Shown: positions 44,190 through 53,463 of the stretch, in pieces
Layout: the number at the start of each line of letters is the position of its first letter
How positions within the stretch are numbered: the first letter of the stretch is position 1
Source of the DNA: Amycolatopsis acidiphila
Lineage (GTDB): Bacteria; Actinomycetota; Actinomycetes; Mycobacteriales; Pseudonocardiaceae
DNA length: 64,000 nucleotides
Assembly: GCF_021391495.1 (NCBI RefSeq)
Contig: NZ_CP090063.1
Location: 4,030,001 to 4,094,000 of the forward strand
Direction of reading: 5' to 3'
The notes under the pieces: model-generated
What the model saw: the letters and a program-made list of their open reading frames with translations, nothing else
Database searches by the model: none
Told to the model about the DNA's origin: nothing
Program-made: the position numbers and the translations under genes

Positions 44190-44543
44190 ATGCGGCGGTG
44201 GCATGACCTGCTGGCGCTCCACGCGGCCGTGTCGGGGGCGCTCGAGAGCCGCTTGCAGGGGGAGCACGGACTCGGCGTCAGCGAGTTCGAGGCGCTCGAG
44301 GGCCTGGCGTCGGCCGGCCAGTGCCGGGGCGCGGACCTGACCGAGGTCGTGCACCTGAGCCAGAGCGCCACCTCACGTCTGGTCGCCCGGCTGGAGCGGG
44401 AGGGGCTGGTCGAGCGCTCGCTGTGCGAGCTGGACCGGCGCGGGATCTTCGTGACGCTCACCCACGCCGGGCAGCAGCGTTACGAGCAGGCCAAGCCGAC
44501 CCATCGCGCGGTGCTCGCGGAGATGCTGTCGCAGACTGTGTGA
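44190..44543 (+). CDS. MarR-family regulator divergent from the broken MFS gene
   Basis: A 117-residue winged-helix protein. VSEFEALEGLASAGQCRGADLTEVVHLSQSATSRLVARLEREGLVERSLCELDRRGIFVTLTHAG contains the recognition helix and the D-R-R-G wing. It is short for MarR (~140 is usual), with little of the C-terminal dimerisation helix left. It probably controlled the divergent efflux gene, which is now damaged. Confidence 0.85.
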   Translation: MRRWHDLLALHAAVSGALESRLQGEHGLGVSEFEALEGLASAGQCRGADLTEVVHLSQSATSRLVARLEREGLVERSLCELDRRGIFVTLTHAGQQRYEQAKPTHRAVLAEMLSQTV

Positions 44544-44670
44544 CCCGCCGTCGAGCCGGGGAAATTCGTTTGTCCACACGGGATCCTTCCATCGCGGCCG
44601 AAGCGCGCGTGCGGTGCCCGAGCACGCGCCCAGCCGATCCCGCGGTGGTCAGGGTTGACGTCGGCGCCAT

Positions 44671-44682
44671 TTTGGATCCAAA
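44671..44682. promoter_or_regulatory. GntR operator candidate before the threonine-synthase-like gene
   Basis: TTTGGATCCAAA is a perfect 12-base palindrome, 29 bases upstream of the start at 44712 and just downstream of a -35-like TTGACG at 44655-44660. A related half (ATTGGATCTGAT) lies at 45969-45980 before the chimeric binding-protein gene. The GntR regulator encoded at 50023 is the likely reader (inference). Confidence 0.55.
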
Positions 44683-44711
44683 CTGGCGGGACTTTCGATC
44701 CTGGAGGCGGC

Positions 44712-45941
44712 ATGGCGTTCTCGTTCCTCACCCACCTCGAATGCTCGCGCACCGGGGAGCGCTTCGCGGCCGACGAGGTGTCCGGCACCTCCCCCGCCGG
44801 CGCCCCGCTGCTCGCGCGCTACGACCTCGACCGGGTGCGGGAAACGGTGCAGCCCCAGGACATCGCCACCCGCGAGGCCACGCTGTGGCGCTACCACGAG
44901 GTGCTCCCGGTGCACTCCCCCGAGCACATCGTGAGCCTGGGCGAGGGGATGACCCCGCTGCTGCCGGTGCCCGGCTACGGCAAGCGCGCCGGGGTCCCCC
45001 GCCTGCTGATGAAGGACGAGGGCCTGGTGCCCACCGGGTCGTTCAAGGCGCGCGGGGCCGCGGTCGGGGTGTCCCGCGCCGCCGAGCTCGGCGTGCGCGG
45101 CGTCGCCATGCCCACCAACGGCAACGCGGGTGCGGCCTGGGCGCTCTACGCGGCGCGCGCCGGAATGGGCGCCCTCATCGCGATGCCCGCCGACGCCCCG
45201 GCGATCACCATGAAGGAGTGCCAGGCCGCGGGCGCCGAACTGTACCGGGTGGACGGTCTGATCGGCGACGCGGGAAAGCTCGTCGGCGCCGCGGTGGCCG
45301 GGCGCGAGGGCTACCAGGAGGTCTCCACGCTGAAGGAGCCCTACCGGCTCGAGGGCAAGAAGACGATGGGCTATGAGATCGTCGAACAGCTCGGCTGGCG
45401 GGTGCCGGACGTGATCCTCTACCCCACCGGCGGCGGGGTCGGCATCATCGGCATCTACAAGGCCCTGCGCGAGATGCAGGAGCTGGGCTGGATCTCCGGC
45501 AAGCTGCCGCGCCTGGTCGCGGTGCAGGCCGAGGGCTGCGCGCCGATCGTCGAAGCGTTCCGCCGGGGCGCGAAGGAGAGCGAGCCGTGCCCCGACGCCC
45601 ACACCGTCGCCTTCGGCATCACCGTGCCCAAGGCGCTGGGCGACTTCCTGGTCCTGGACGCGGTCTACGCGACCGAAGGCACCGCCGTGTCCGTGACCGA
45701 CGACGAACTGCTGGCGGCGCAGCGCACCCTCGCCTCCCTCGACGGCGCGTTCATCTGCCCCGAGGGCGCGGCCTGCTTCGCCGCGCTCGGCCCGCTTCGC
45801 GAGTCCGGGTGGCTCGCCGGCGACGAGGAGGTCGTCGTGCTCAACACCGGCGCGGGCATCAAGTACCCGGAGACCATGACCGTCGACGCGCCGCTGCTGG
45901 CCAAGACCGACGCCATCCCCGCCGTGTTGCGCGCGGGTTAA
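44712..45941 (+). CDS. Threonine-synthase-like PLP enzyme
   Basis: A 409-residue fold-type II PLP enzyme. The cofactor lysine is in VPTGSFKARGA, the Asn-rich phosphate loop in MPTNGNAGAAW, and the glycine loop in YPTGGGVGIIGIYKAL. An N-terminal segment with Cys (THLECSRTGERF) and the C-terminal TGAGIKYPE are typical of threonine synthases. Threonine synthase acts on O-phosphohomoserine, but paralogues in catabolic clusters may act on other hydroxy- or diamino acids. The neighbouring acylases and importer relic hint at such a role here. ATG at 44712 follows GGAGG. Confidence 0.85.
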   Translation: MAFSFLTHLECSRTGERFAADEVSGTSPAGAPLLARYDLDRVRETVQPQDIATREATLWRYHEVLPVHSPEHIVSLGEGMTPLLPVPGYGKRAGVPRLLMKDEGLVPTGSFKARGAAVGVSRAAELGVRGVAMPTNGNAGAAWALYAARAGMGALIAMPADAPAITMKECQAAGAELYRVDGLIGDAGKLVGAAVAGREGYQEVSTLKEPYRLEGKKTMGYEIVEQLGWRVPDVILYPTGGGVGIIGIYKALREMQELGWISGKLPRLVAVQAEGCAPIVEAFRRGAKESEPCPDAHTVAFGITVPKALGDFLVLDAVYATEGTAVSVTDDELLAAQRTLASLDGAFICPEGAACFAALGPLRESGWLAGDEEVVVLNTGAGIKYPETMTVDAPLLAKTDAIPAVLRAG

Positions 45942-46020
45942 CTCCGCCGTGCGGTCTTGGCGGGCGAAATTGGATCTGATCTGATAGCTTCACCCAGCGC
46001 CGATCGGACGGGACCGACCG

Positions 46021-47847
46021 ATGAACCGACGTAACCGGGCAGCACCGATCCTGCTGGCCGCCGCGCTCTGCCTGGGCACCGCCGCCTGCGGGATCGAACC
46101 GGCGGCCGCGGGCCGCGGTCCGGGCACCGTGGTGATCGACACCGCCAACTACCCGTCCACGCTGGACCCCGGCAAGCAGTACGACACCGACACGTACTCG
46201 GTGTACCGCAACATCTTCGACCAACTGCTGCGCCGGGACCCGAAGACCAACGCGGTCGTGCCGTGGCTGGCGACGGCATGGCGCCAGACCGACCCGGTGA
46301 CCTGGCGGTTCACCATGCGCCAGGGCGTGACGTTCAGCGACGGCAGGCCGCTGACGGCGAAGGACGCGGCGTTCTCCGTCAACCGCATCCTGGACAAGAA
46401 GTTCGGCAGCCAGCGGTACGCGAACTTCTCGGTGATCAGCCAGGCGAGCGCCGACGGCGCGGACCTGGTGGTGCGCACGTCGGTCCCGTCCCCCACCCTG
46501 CTGAGCTACCTGACCACGCTGTCCGTGGTGCCGCAGGACTACGTGCGCCGGGTCGGGGACAAGCAGTTCGCCGTGCGGCCGGTCGGCTCCGGTCCGTTCG
46601 TGCTGCAGTCGGCGACCGCGGGCTCGGAGATCGTGCTGGCGGCCAGCCCGCACTGGTGGGGCGCGCCCACGCAGATCCGCACCGCGATCTTCCGCGCGGT
46701 GCCGAACGTGGCGAGCCGGGTGGCGGACCTGCAGTCCCGCAAGGCCAACCTGGCCACGACGCTGACCCCGGACGCGGCCGACCAGATCCGCCGCGACCCG
46801 AAGCTGGCGATCCTGTCCACGCCCACCGAGCGTGTCGCCTACCTCGCCTTCAACGCCATCAAGGGCGGCCCCACCAACGACCCGCGGGTGCGCAAGGCCA
46901 TCGCCGAGGCCATCGACTACGACGCGCTGATCAAGAACCTGCAACGCGGCTACGCCCGGCCGATCAACTCGATGGCCACGCCGCTCGCGTTCGGCTACGA
47001 CCCGTCCCTGCCCGACAACCGCCACGACCCGGGCGACGCGAAACGCCTGCTGCGCGAAGCCGGTGCCGTCGGCGGGAAGCTGGTGATGGCGACCTCGCCG
47101 TCGTTCGACCCGCAGGTCGTGCAGGCGATCCAGGGCGACCTGGCCGCGGTCGGCCTGCAGGTCGAGATCCAGAACAGCGACCAGGCGACGTACCTGAAGA
47201 AGGTGCAGGACCCGTCGCACGACTGGGGCTCGATCCGGTTCGGCAAGTGGTCGTGCTCCTGCCTGGACTCCGACGGCGTCATCTACCCCCTGTTCCACAC
47301 CGGCGAGATCTGGAGCTCCTACAGCAACCCGGCGTTCGGCAAGGTCGTCGAGCAGGCCCGCGAGACCATCGACCCGCCGGAGCGCAGGCAGCTCTATCGC
47401 GAGGCGTTCGAACTGCTCGACCGGGACCTGCCGGGCATCGCGCTGTTCCAGGCCTACCCGGTCTACGGCGCGAACTCCCGTCTGTTCATCAGCCACGACC
47501 TGGCCCTGGTCCGGCATCTGGCGCACCGCGTCGCGGTGATGTACCTGGGCCGGATCGTCGAGGAGGGCGCAACCGGGGAACTGTTCGCCGATCCGCGCCA
47601 CCCCTACACACAGCTGCTGCTCGCCGCCGCGCCGAGGCCGCGGGTGCGCGAGCACCCCCGGACCGACCCGGTCCGGCGGATCGGGGAGGCCACCGGCGCG
47701 CTCTCCGGGCGCACCGGCTGCGCCTTCGCGCCTCGCTGCCCGCTGGCGACCGGCCTGTGCCGCACCGAGGACCCCGCGCTGCGCAGGGTCTCCGGCACCC
47801 GCAGGGCCGCCTGCCACTACGCCGAGACCGCGCAGGCGGTCGCGTGA
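46021..47847 (+). CDS. Chimera: ABC substrate-binding protein fused to the tail of a DppF-like ATPase
   Basis: A 608-residue open frame made of two unrelated parts. Residues 1-~487 are a family-5 binding lipoprotein. The signal has L-G-T-A-A-C with Cys23, then [49 protein letters not shown] and [18 protein letters not shown]. From ~488 the sequence changes to the H-loop and C-terminus of an oligopeptide ABC ATPase ([39 protein letters not shown], then [15 protein letters not shown]). Walker A, Q-loop, signature and Walker B are absent. The junction is near 47480-47487. The two parts normally flank two permease genes and one ATPase gene, so a deletion of several kilobases between them is the simplest explanation. 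The product is unlikely to work as either protein. Confidence 0.8.
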   Translation: MNRRNRAAPILLAAALCLGTAACGIEPAAAGRGPGTVVIDTANYPSTLDPGKQYDTDTYSVYRNIFDQLLRRDPKTNAVVPWLATAWRQTDPVTWRFTMRQGVTFSDGRPLTAKDAAFSVNRILDKKFGSQRYANFSVISQASADGADLVVRTSVPSPTLLSYLTTLSVVPQDYVRRVGDKQFAVRPVGSGPFVLQSATAGSEIVLAASPHWWGAPTQIRTAIFRAVPNVASRVADLQSRKANLATTLTPDAADQIRRDPKLAILSTPTERVAYLAFNAIKGGPTNDPRVRKAIAEAIDYDALIKNLQRGYARPINSMATPLAFGYDPSLPDNRHDPGDAKRLLREAGAVGGKLVMATSPSFDPQVVQAIQGDLAAVGLQVEIQNSDQATYLKKVQDPSHDWGSIRFGKWSCSCLDSDGVIYPLFHTGEIWSSYSNPAFGKVVEQARETIDPPERRQLYREAFELLDRDLPGIALFQAYPVYGANSRLFISHDLALVRHLAHRVAVMYLGRIVEEGATGELFADPRHPYTQLLLAAAPRPRVREHPRTDPVRRIGEATGALSGRTGCAFAPRCPLATGLCRTEDPALRRVSGTRRAACHYAETAQAVA

Positions 47848-50030
47848 TCACCCGTGACGGATACGGCATCCCCGCGGTGGTGGCCGACAGCGAGGAGCAG
47901 GCCTGGTTCGAGCTGGGCCGGGCCTGCGCCGAGGACAGGCTGTGGCAGCTGGAGTACGACCGGCGGCGGGCGCGCGGGCGGCTGGCCGAGGTCGTCGGCG
48001 CAGGCGCCCTGCCCGCCGACAGGCTCGCGCGGCGGCTGCGGCTGACCGACGCGGCCGACAACGACGTCGCCGCGATGGACGCGCGTACGCTGGCCACCTT
48101 TGAGCAGTACGCCGCCGGGATCAACTCCTACGTCGCCGAACACGGCACCCCTGCCGAGTTCGAGCGCGGCGGCATCGGCTGGGAACCGTGGACGCCCCAG
48201 GACTCGGTGCTGGCGTTCAAGATCCGGCACGTGCTCATGGGCGTGTGGCAGTACAAGATCGCCCGTGCGGTGCTGCGCGCAAGGGCGGGCGCCGAGGCGG
48301 CGGCGAAGCTCGACCCGCGCCCGCTGCCGGGCATGCGGGTGACCGTGCCGCCGCTGGACCGGATCCCCGACAGCGACCCCCGAGCGGAGCTGCTCGAACG
48401 GGCGCGCGCGGACGTCGAGGCCGCGGCCGGGCACCTCGGGTTCCTCGCCGAGTCCGAGGGCGGGTCGAACGCCTGGGTGCTCGGTGCCAGCCGCACCGCC
48501 ACCGGAAAACCGTTGCTGGCCAACGACTCCCACCGGGCCCTCGACGCCCCCAACACCTACTGGCAGGCGCGGCTGACCTGCCCGGCGTTCACCGTCTCGG
48601 GCGCGACCTTCCCCGGTATCCCGGGCTTCCCGCACTTCGGGCACAACGGCCGCGTCGGCTGGGCCATCACGAACGCCGCCGGGGACGCGCAGGATCTGTT
48701 CGTCGAGCAGTTCCGCGGGGAGCGGGTGCGCACCGCGGACGGCTGGCGGCCGGCGTCGGTGCGGGACGAGCGGATCCGCGTCCGCGGCGGCGAGGACCAC
48801 GTCGAACGCTGCTGGCTGACACCGAACGGCCCGGTCGTGCACGGTGATCCGCGGGACGGCGCGGCCCTGTCGATGCGGTGGACCGCCACCGACGGCCCGT
48901 GCGAGCAGTTCGGCGTCCTCCGGCGGATGCTGCTCGCGGACAGCGTGCACGCACTGCTCGACGCGCAGGACGGCTGGGTCGACCCGCTCAACAACCTCGT
49001 CGCCGCCGACGTGGACGGGCACATCGGCTACCTGCTGCGCGGCCGGTTGCCCGCCCGCGGAAGCCTTGCCGCGACCCAGGTCCCGGTACCGGGCTGGCAG
49101 CGTGAGCACCACTGGCGCGGCCTGGTGCCCTTCGCCGAGATGCCGCGCACCGAGGACCCGCCCGAGGACATCATCGTCACCGCCAACAACACGGTGACCG
49201 CCGACGAGCGGCCGTTCGTGTCCCATGCGCGCAACGACTGCTACCGGGTCGAGCGCATCCACGAACTGGCGGCGGCGTCGGGCCCGGCCACCCTCGCGGA
49301 CATGCGGACCTGGCAGGGCGACACGCGGTCCGTCGCGGCGCGGCGGTGGGCGGAGCTGCTCGCCGGGCGCGGCCCGTTCTCCGGCGAGGCCGAGAAGGCA
49401 CGCGCAGTGCTCGTCGCGGGCGAGGGCGACCTGGGGCCGTCGAGCGAGACCGGTCTGGTGCACGCGTGCTTCCGCCGGGAGGTCGCGCAGCGCGTGCTGG
49501 ACCGCGAGCTCGGGGAAGGAACCCGGTCGTGGCTGATGACCTGCGGGCTGCCCGGCATGCCCGTGGTGCTGCGCCGCTGGTTCGCGACCCTCACCTGGCC
49601 CCGCGACGGGGTCTGGCCCGCACAGGAGCTGGACGACGACCTGCTCGTCGACGCGCTCGCCGCCGGCTGGCAGCGGGCGACCGAGGCCGGGCTCGTGCCG
49701 TGGGGCGAGGTGCACGCGACCGCCGCGCGCCATCCGCTGCACCCGGTCGTGGGCACCGAGTTCGACCCGCCGCAGGCAGGCATCGGCGGTGACAACGAGA
49801 CGATCCAGAACGGTGCCTACGGATGGTCGCCGGGCGCCTCGTTCGACATCACCAACCTGTCGGTGTACCGGCAGGTCCTCGACCTCGCGGAGCTGGGCGC
49901 CTCCGGCTGGGTGGTGCCGGGAGGAGCCTCCGGGCGGCCGGGCACCGACCATTACGCTGACCAGCTGGGCGTGTGGCAGCGGCACGGGCTCGTCCCGATG
50001 CATCCGGAGGTGACGCGAGCAGGTGAGTGA
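47844..50030 (+). CDS. Cytoplasmic penicillin-acylase-family amidase
   Basis: A 728-residue N-terminal-nucleophile amidase without signal peptide. The N-terminus [36 protein letters not shown] is typical. The nucleophile is Ser208 in [28 protein letters not shown], with [39 protein letters not shown] and [15 protein letters not shown] as further family blocks. GTG at 47844 overlaps the stop of the chimera by four bases. The frame is open much further upstream, but only as an Arg-rich shadow. Being coupled to an importer gene and a GntR regulator, it probably de-acylates an imported N-acyl compound (inference). Confidence 0.87.
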   Translation: MITRDGYGIPAVVADSEEQAWFELGRACAEDRLWQLEYDRRRARGRLAEVVGAGALPADRLARRLRLTDAADNDVAAMDARTLATFEQYAAGINSYVAEHGTPAEFERGGIGWEPWTPQDSVLAFKIRHVLMGVWQYKIARAVLRARAGAEAAAKLDPRPLPGMRVTVPPLDRIPDSDPRAELLERARADVEAAAGHLGFLAESEGGSNAWVLGASRTATGKPLLANDSHRALDAPNTYWQARLTCPAFTVSGATFPGIPGFPHFGHNGRVGWAITNAAGDAQDLFVEQFRGERVRTADGWRPASVRDERIRVRGGEDHVERCWLTPNGPVVHGDPRDGAALSMRWTATDGPCEQFGVLRRMLLADSVHALLDAQDGWVDPLNNLVAADVDGHIGYLLRGRLPARGSLAATQVPVPGWQREHHWRGLVPFAEMPRTEDPPEDIIVTANNTVTADERPFVSHARNDCYRVERIHELAAASGPATLADMRTWQGDTRSVAARRWAELLAGRGPFSGEAEKARAVLVAGEGDLGPSSETGLVHACFRREVAQRVLDRELGEGTRSWLMTCGLPGMPVVLRRWFATLTWPRDGVWPAQELDDDLLVDALAAGWQRATEAGLVPWGEVHATAARHPLHPVVGTEFDPPQAGIGGDNETIQNGAYGWSPGASFDITNLSVYRQVLDLAELGASGWVVPGGASGRPGTDHYADQLGVWQRHGLVPMHPEVTRAGE

Positions 50031-50673
50031 CCGGCCTTCCGAGGCGGGCAGCCTGGTCCGCGGCGCGTACGAGGCGATCCGGCACGCGGTGCTCACCCGT
50101 GAGCTGCGCCCCGGCCAGCGGGTGACGGTGCGTCCCTTCGCCGAGCGCCTCGGCATCTCGCCGACACCGGTGAAGGCCGCGCTGGCGATCCTCGAACGCG
50201 AGGGTTTCCTGGTGGCGCGCCAGCATTCCGGGTACTTCGTCGCGGAGCTGACCGCGGGCGACATGCGGGACATCTACGAGCTGCGCTCGGCCGTGGACGC
50301 CCTCGCCGCGCGCGACATCGCCCGTACCCGCCCGCCCGAACTGCTGAAGCAGCTGGGCGAACTGCTCGACGGCCAGCGCGCGGCGATCGAGGCGCGCGAC
50401 GTCGCCCGCTACGCCGAGCTGGACCGCACCTTCCACGCGGTGATCTGGCAGGGTTCGGCGAACCGCCGCCTGCTCGCGATCGCCGACCTGCTCGGCGCCC
50501 AGCTGCGGCTCGGGCAGAACGTGACGATCGCGGTACCCGGACGTCCGGAAGCGAGCCTCGACGAGCACGCCGAGATCCTCGACGCCCTGCTGTCCGGGGA
50601 CACCGCGGCCGCGGAGCAGGCCACGCGCCGGCACGTCGCGCAGGTGATCCGCGCGCTGGAGACCGCACTCTGA
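50023..50673 (+). CDS. GntR-family (FCD) regulator of the acylase/importer cluster
   Basis: A 216-residue regulator. The winged helix (residues ~12-72) includes TRELRPGQRVTVRPFAERLGISPTPVKAALAILEREGFL and the wing R-Q-H-S-G-Y-F-V. The FCD domain follows (IYELRSAVDALAARDIA, AELDRTFHAVIWQGSANRR, DEHAEILDALLSGDT). GTG at 50023 overlaps the acylase stop by eight bases and is preceded by GGAGGTGA. As last gene of the set beginning at 46021 it is likely to control that set and the threonine-synthase-like gene. Confidence 0.88.
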   Translation: MSDRPSEAGSLVRGAYEAIRHAVLTRELRPGQRVTVRPFAERLGISPTPVKAALAILEREGFLVARQHSGYFVAELTAGDMRDIYELRSAVDALAARDIARTRPPELLKQLGELLDGQRAAIEARDVARYAELDRTFHAVIWQGSANRRLLAIADLLGAQLRLGQNVTIAVPGRPEASLDEHAEILDALLSGDTAAAEQATRRHVAQVIRALETAL

Positions 50674-50700
50674 AGTGTCATCCCATCGACGACATTTCTC

Positions 50701-50729
50701 TTGTCATCGGACGGACGACGTCCTATCCT
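50701..50729 (+). promoter_or_regulatory. Promoter of the small heat-shock gene
   Basis: TTGTCA (50701-50706) and TATCCT (50724-50729) with a 17-base spacer fit the housekeeping sigma consensus. They lie 48 bases before the Hsp20 start. No HspR-type inverted repeat was seen. Confidence 0.5.
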
Positions 50730-50776
50730 GATGGTGCGCGTTGACAGACCAACCAAGAGGAGAAGGAGGGACAACG

Positions 50777-51211
50777 ATGTTGATGCGCACCGATCCCTTC
50801 CATGAGCTGGACCGGCTCACCTCCCAGGTGTTCGGCATGAACGGCACCTGGTCCCGGCCGGCCGCGATGCCGATGGACGCCTACCGCGCCGGTGACGAGT
50901 TCGTGGTCGCCTTCGACCTGCCCGGCGTGACCCCGGACGCCATCGAGCTGAACGTCGAGCGCAACGTGCTGACCGTCAAGGCCGAGCGCCGTCCCGCGCA
51001 CCCCGGGGAGGGCGTCGAGATGCAGGTCGCCGAGCGGCCGCTGGGCGTGTTCTCCCGCCAGCTGTTCCTCGGGGACACCCTCGACACCGAGCACATCGAC
51101 GCCGGCTACGAAGCCGGCGTGCTGACACTGCGCATCCCGATCGCCGAGAAGGCGAAGCCCCGCAAGATCGCCATCACCGGCGGGAGCGAACCCAAGCAGC
51201 TCAACGCCTGA
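50777..51211 (+). CDS. Hsp20/alpha-crystallin small heat-shock protein
   Basis: A 144-residue chaperone. The N-terminal arm ([20 protein letters not shown]) is followed by the alpha-crystallin domain [79 protein letters not shown] carries the G-V-L and I-P-I motifs. It holds unfolding proteins in oligomers. ATG at 50777 is preceded by AAGGAGGG. Confidence 0.92.
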   Translation: MLMRTDPFHELDRLTSQVFGMNGTWSRPAAMPMDAYRAGDEFVVAFDLPGVTPDAIELNVERNVLTVKAERRPAHPGEGVEMQVAERPLGVFSRQLFLGDTLDTEHIDAGYEAGVLTLRIPIAEKAKPRKIAITGGSEPKQLNA

Positions 51212-51269
51212 CCCACTTCCCCTGTGACGCCAAGGGAAAGGCAGGTGATGCCGGCAGGCCTTCCGCGCG

Positions 51270-51310
51270 GGGTGGTGGTCCCGATGCCGTAACGGCCGGG
51301 ACCACCACCC
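51270..51310. terminator. Bidirectional terminator after hsp20
   Basis: GGGTGGTGGTCCCG (51270-51283) and CGGGACCACCACCC (51297-51310) form a perfect 14-bp stem with a 13-base loop, between the Hsp20 stop (51211) and the converging small gene (stop 51340). Confidence 0.85.
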
Positions 51311-51339
51311 GATTCCGGTCCATAAAGGACTGACGCGCG

Positions 51340-51552
51340 TCAGAGGTCGCGGGCTTGCTCCAGCAAGGCTTCGCCGAGTGCGGATGCCTCGGCGCGGGAG
51401 AGGCTCACCCACTCCTCCCCGCCGTCGCCGCGGCCGGAGGAGATCCGGACGGTCACCCAGCCCAGCGGAACCGTGGGCAGCACCGTCCGGCCCACGCTGA
51501 TCCGGCGGCCACATCTCGTCGCGACCGTTCGCCGCGAACCGGACCGCTTCAT
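51340..51552 (-). CDS. Small conserved-type hypothetical protein
   Basis: Seventy residues. A basic N-terminus (MKRSGSRRTVATRCGRR) is followed by a small beta region (VPLGWVTVRISSGRGDGGEEWVSL) and a helix (SRAEASALGEALLEQARDL). ATG at 51552 has GGAGGTG at proper distance. I do not recognise a function. The V-R-I...G-E-E-W-V-S-L-S-R-A-E-A layout suggests a compact DNA- or protein-binding module. Confidence 0.55.
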   Translation of the reverse strand: MKRSGSRRTVATRCGRRISVGRTVLPTVPLGWVTVRISSGRGDGGEEWVSLSRAEASALGEALLEQARDL

Positions 51553-51617
51553 CTCGCACCTCCGCGCCGTTCTCCGAGTGCCTTGTACAGCGCGGAAACG
51601 AAACGTCCTATTCCCGG

Positions 51618-52252
51618 CTACGGCGTGGCCAGCAGGTTCTGCTTGACCTGACGCGAACGCTCGTCGGCCAGGACCTCGGTCAGGCCCGCTTCGACGGCGT
51701 CGAGGGCGAGCGCGGCGACCTCGGCCGGGTCGATCTTGTCCGCCGGGGCGACGTAGTCCGCCATGTCGGTGTCGAGGTAGCCGACGTGCAGGCCCGTCAC
51801 CTGGATCCCCTTCGGGGCCAGCTCCAGGCGCGCCACGTTGGTCATCGCCCACGCCGCCGCCTTCGCCGCCGAGTAGGCCCCGTAGTCCGGCACGTGCAGC
51901 CACGACAGCAGGGACAGCACGTTGAGGAACCCGCCCCCGCCGTTCGCGGCCAGGACCGGTGCGAACGCCCGAGTCACGCCCAGCGAGCCGAAGAAGTGCG
52001 TCTCCATCTCCAGCCGGATGTTGCCGATGTCGCCGTCGGTGAGGTGTGTGTGGGTCGAGATGCCGGCGTTGTTGATCACCAGTGTCGCGTCGCCCGCGAC
52101 GGACGCGGCCGCCGCGATCGACTCGGGGTCGGTGACGTCGAGGCGCAGCGGCTCGACGCCCGGCAGGTCGACGGCGTGCGGGTCGCGCGCGGTGGCGTAG
52201 ACCTTCGCCGCGCCGCGCTCGCCGCCGCCGGGACGATCGTGTGCGCCGTCAT
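51618..52252 (-). pseudogene. SDR gene lacking its cofactor-binding N-terminus
   Basis: From 52079 leftward the frame encodes a good SDR core: VINNAGISTHTHL, LNVLSLLSWLHV with the catalytic Ser, YGAYSAAKAAAW with Tyr/Lys, and TGLHVGYLDTDM. Reading upstream in frame gives RGAAKVYATARDPHAVDLPGVEPLRLDVTDPESIAAA, then the similarity stops. A start M-T-A-H-T-I-V exists at 52252 in a different frame, exactly where an SDR should begin. The stretch between, which should hold T-G-x-x-x-G-x-G, is missing, together with a frame change near 52232. A short deletion has removed the NAD(P) site, so no working enzyme is expected. Confidence 0.65.
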
Positions 52253-52408
52253 CGGGCTGGCCGCGCCCCGGCTTCGAGGCCGCTGAACCGTCACGCGGGG
52301 GTTAGGAGTGTTTTGAAGTGGCCTGCTCGGCGGTGCGGGTGGCGGTGCAAGCTGAGGCGCAGGCACAAGCGGCTCCGCCGCTTATAAGACACGCGTTAGG
52401 GTCGGCCC

Positions 52409-53458
52409 ATGGAATATCGCCAACTGGGCCGTTCCGGTCTGCGGGTCTCGGTGCTCACCATGGGCACGATGACCTTCGGTGGCCGCGGCAACTTCAGCAA
52501 TGTCGGCAACACCGATGCCGAGACGGCCACCCGGCAGGTGGATCTGTGCCTGGACGCCGGGGTCAACCTCATCGACACCGCGAACGTGTACTCCGGCGGG
52601 CTGTCCGAGGAGATCGTCGGCCAGGTCATGCGGGGCCGCTGGGACCGCGCGCTGATCGCCACCAAGGCGCGGATGCCGATGGGCAAGGGCGCCAACGACG
52701 CCGGGCTGTCCCGCCACCACCTCGTGCGCGAGTGCGAGGCGAGCCTGCGGCGCCTGGGCACCGACCACATCGATCTGTACCAGGTGCACGAATGGGACGG
52801 GCTCACCCCGCTCGAGGAGACCCTCGCCGCACTGGACGACCTGGTGCGGGCGGGCAAGATCCGCTACCTCGGCGCGTCGAACTACTCGGGCTGGCACCTG
52901 ATGAAGGCGCTGGCGACCGCCGAACGCCACGGGCTCAACCGGTTCGTGAGCCAGCAGATCTACTACTCGCTGCAGGCCCGCGAGGCGGAGTACGAGCTGG
53001 TGCCGATCGCGCTCGACCAGGGCCTCGGCGTGCTGGTCTGGAGCCCGCTGGCCGGCGGACTGCTCTCGGGCAAGTACCGGCGCGGGCAGCAGGCGCCGCA
53101 GGGCTCGCGCCACCTGTCCGACTGGGACGAGCCGCCGGTGCGCGACGAGGACAAGCTCTACGACACCATCGAAGAGCTCGTCGCCGTCGCCGAGGCGCGC
53201 GACGCCTCCCCGGCGCAGGTCGCACTCGCCTACCTGCTGGGAAAGCCGGCCGTCACGTCGGTCGTGATCGGCGCGCGGACGGAGGAACAGCTTGCCGACA
53301 ACCTCGGCGCCGCCACACTGCGACTGTCCGAGGAGGACCGTCGGCGGCTGGACGAGGTGAGCGCCCCGCCGCTGCTCTACCCGTACTGGCACCAGGCGAA
53401 GACGGCGTCCGACCGGCTCGGCCCGGCGGACCTGTCACTGCTGGGCCCGCACCTGTAA
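52409..53458 (+). CDS. Aldo/keto reductase
   Basis: A 349-residue reductase of the YajO/Tas-like group. LGRSGLRVSVLTMGTMTFGG opens the barrel. The tetrad residues are Asp and Tyr in LIDTANVYSGGLSE, Lys in ALIATKARM and His in LYQVHEWDG. GVLVWSPLAGGLLSGKY and VVIGARTEEQLADNL bind NADPH. Physiological substrate unknown. A TATAAG -10-like box lies at 52384-52389. It converges on the MFS gene with a five-base gap. Confidence 0.88.
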   Translation: MEYRQLGRSGLRVSVLTMGTMTFGGRGNFSNVGNTDAETATRQVDLCLDAGVNLIDTANVYSGGLSEEIVGQVMRGRWDRALIATKARMPMGKGANDAGLSRHHLVRECEASLRRLGTDHIDLYQVHEWDGLTPLEETLAALDDLVRAGKIRYLGASNYSGWHLMKALATAERHGLNRFVSQQIYYSLQAREAEYELVPIALDQGLGVLVWSPLAGGLLSGKYRRGQQAPQGSRHLSDWDEPPVRDEDKLYDTIEELVAVAEARDASPAQVALAYLLGKPAVTSVVIGARTEEQLADNLGAATLRLSEEDRRRLDEVSAPPLLYPYWHQAKTASDRLGPADLSLLGPHL

Positions 53459-53463
53459 GCGCT

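Noticed and set aside
46263..47843. Open frame continuous with and upstream of the cytoplasmic acylase
   Set aside because: Its composition is that of a frame shadow. The acylase family starts at I-T-R-D-G-Y-G and GTG at 47844 overlaps the previous stop.
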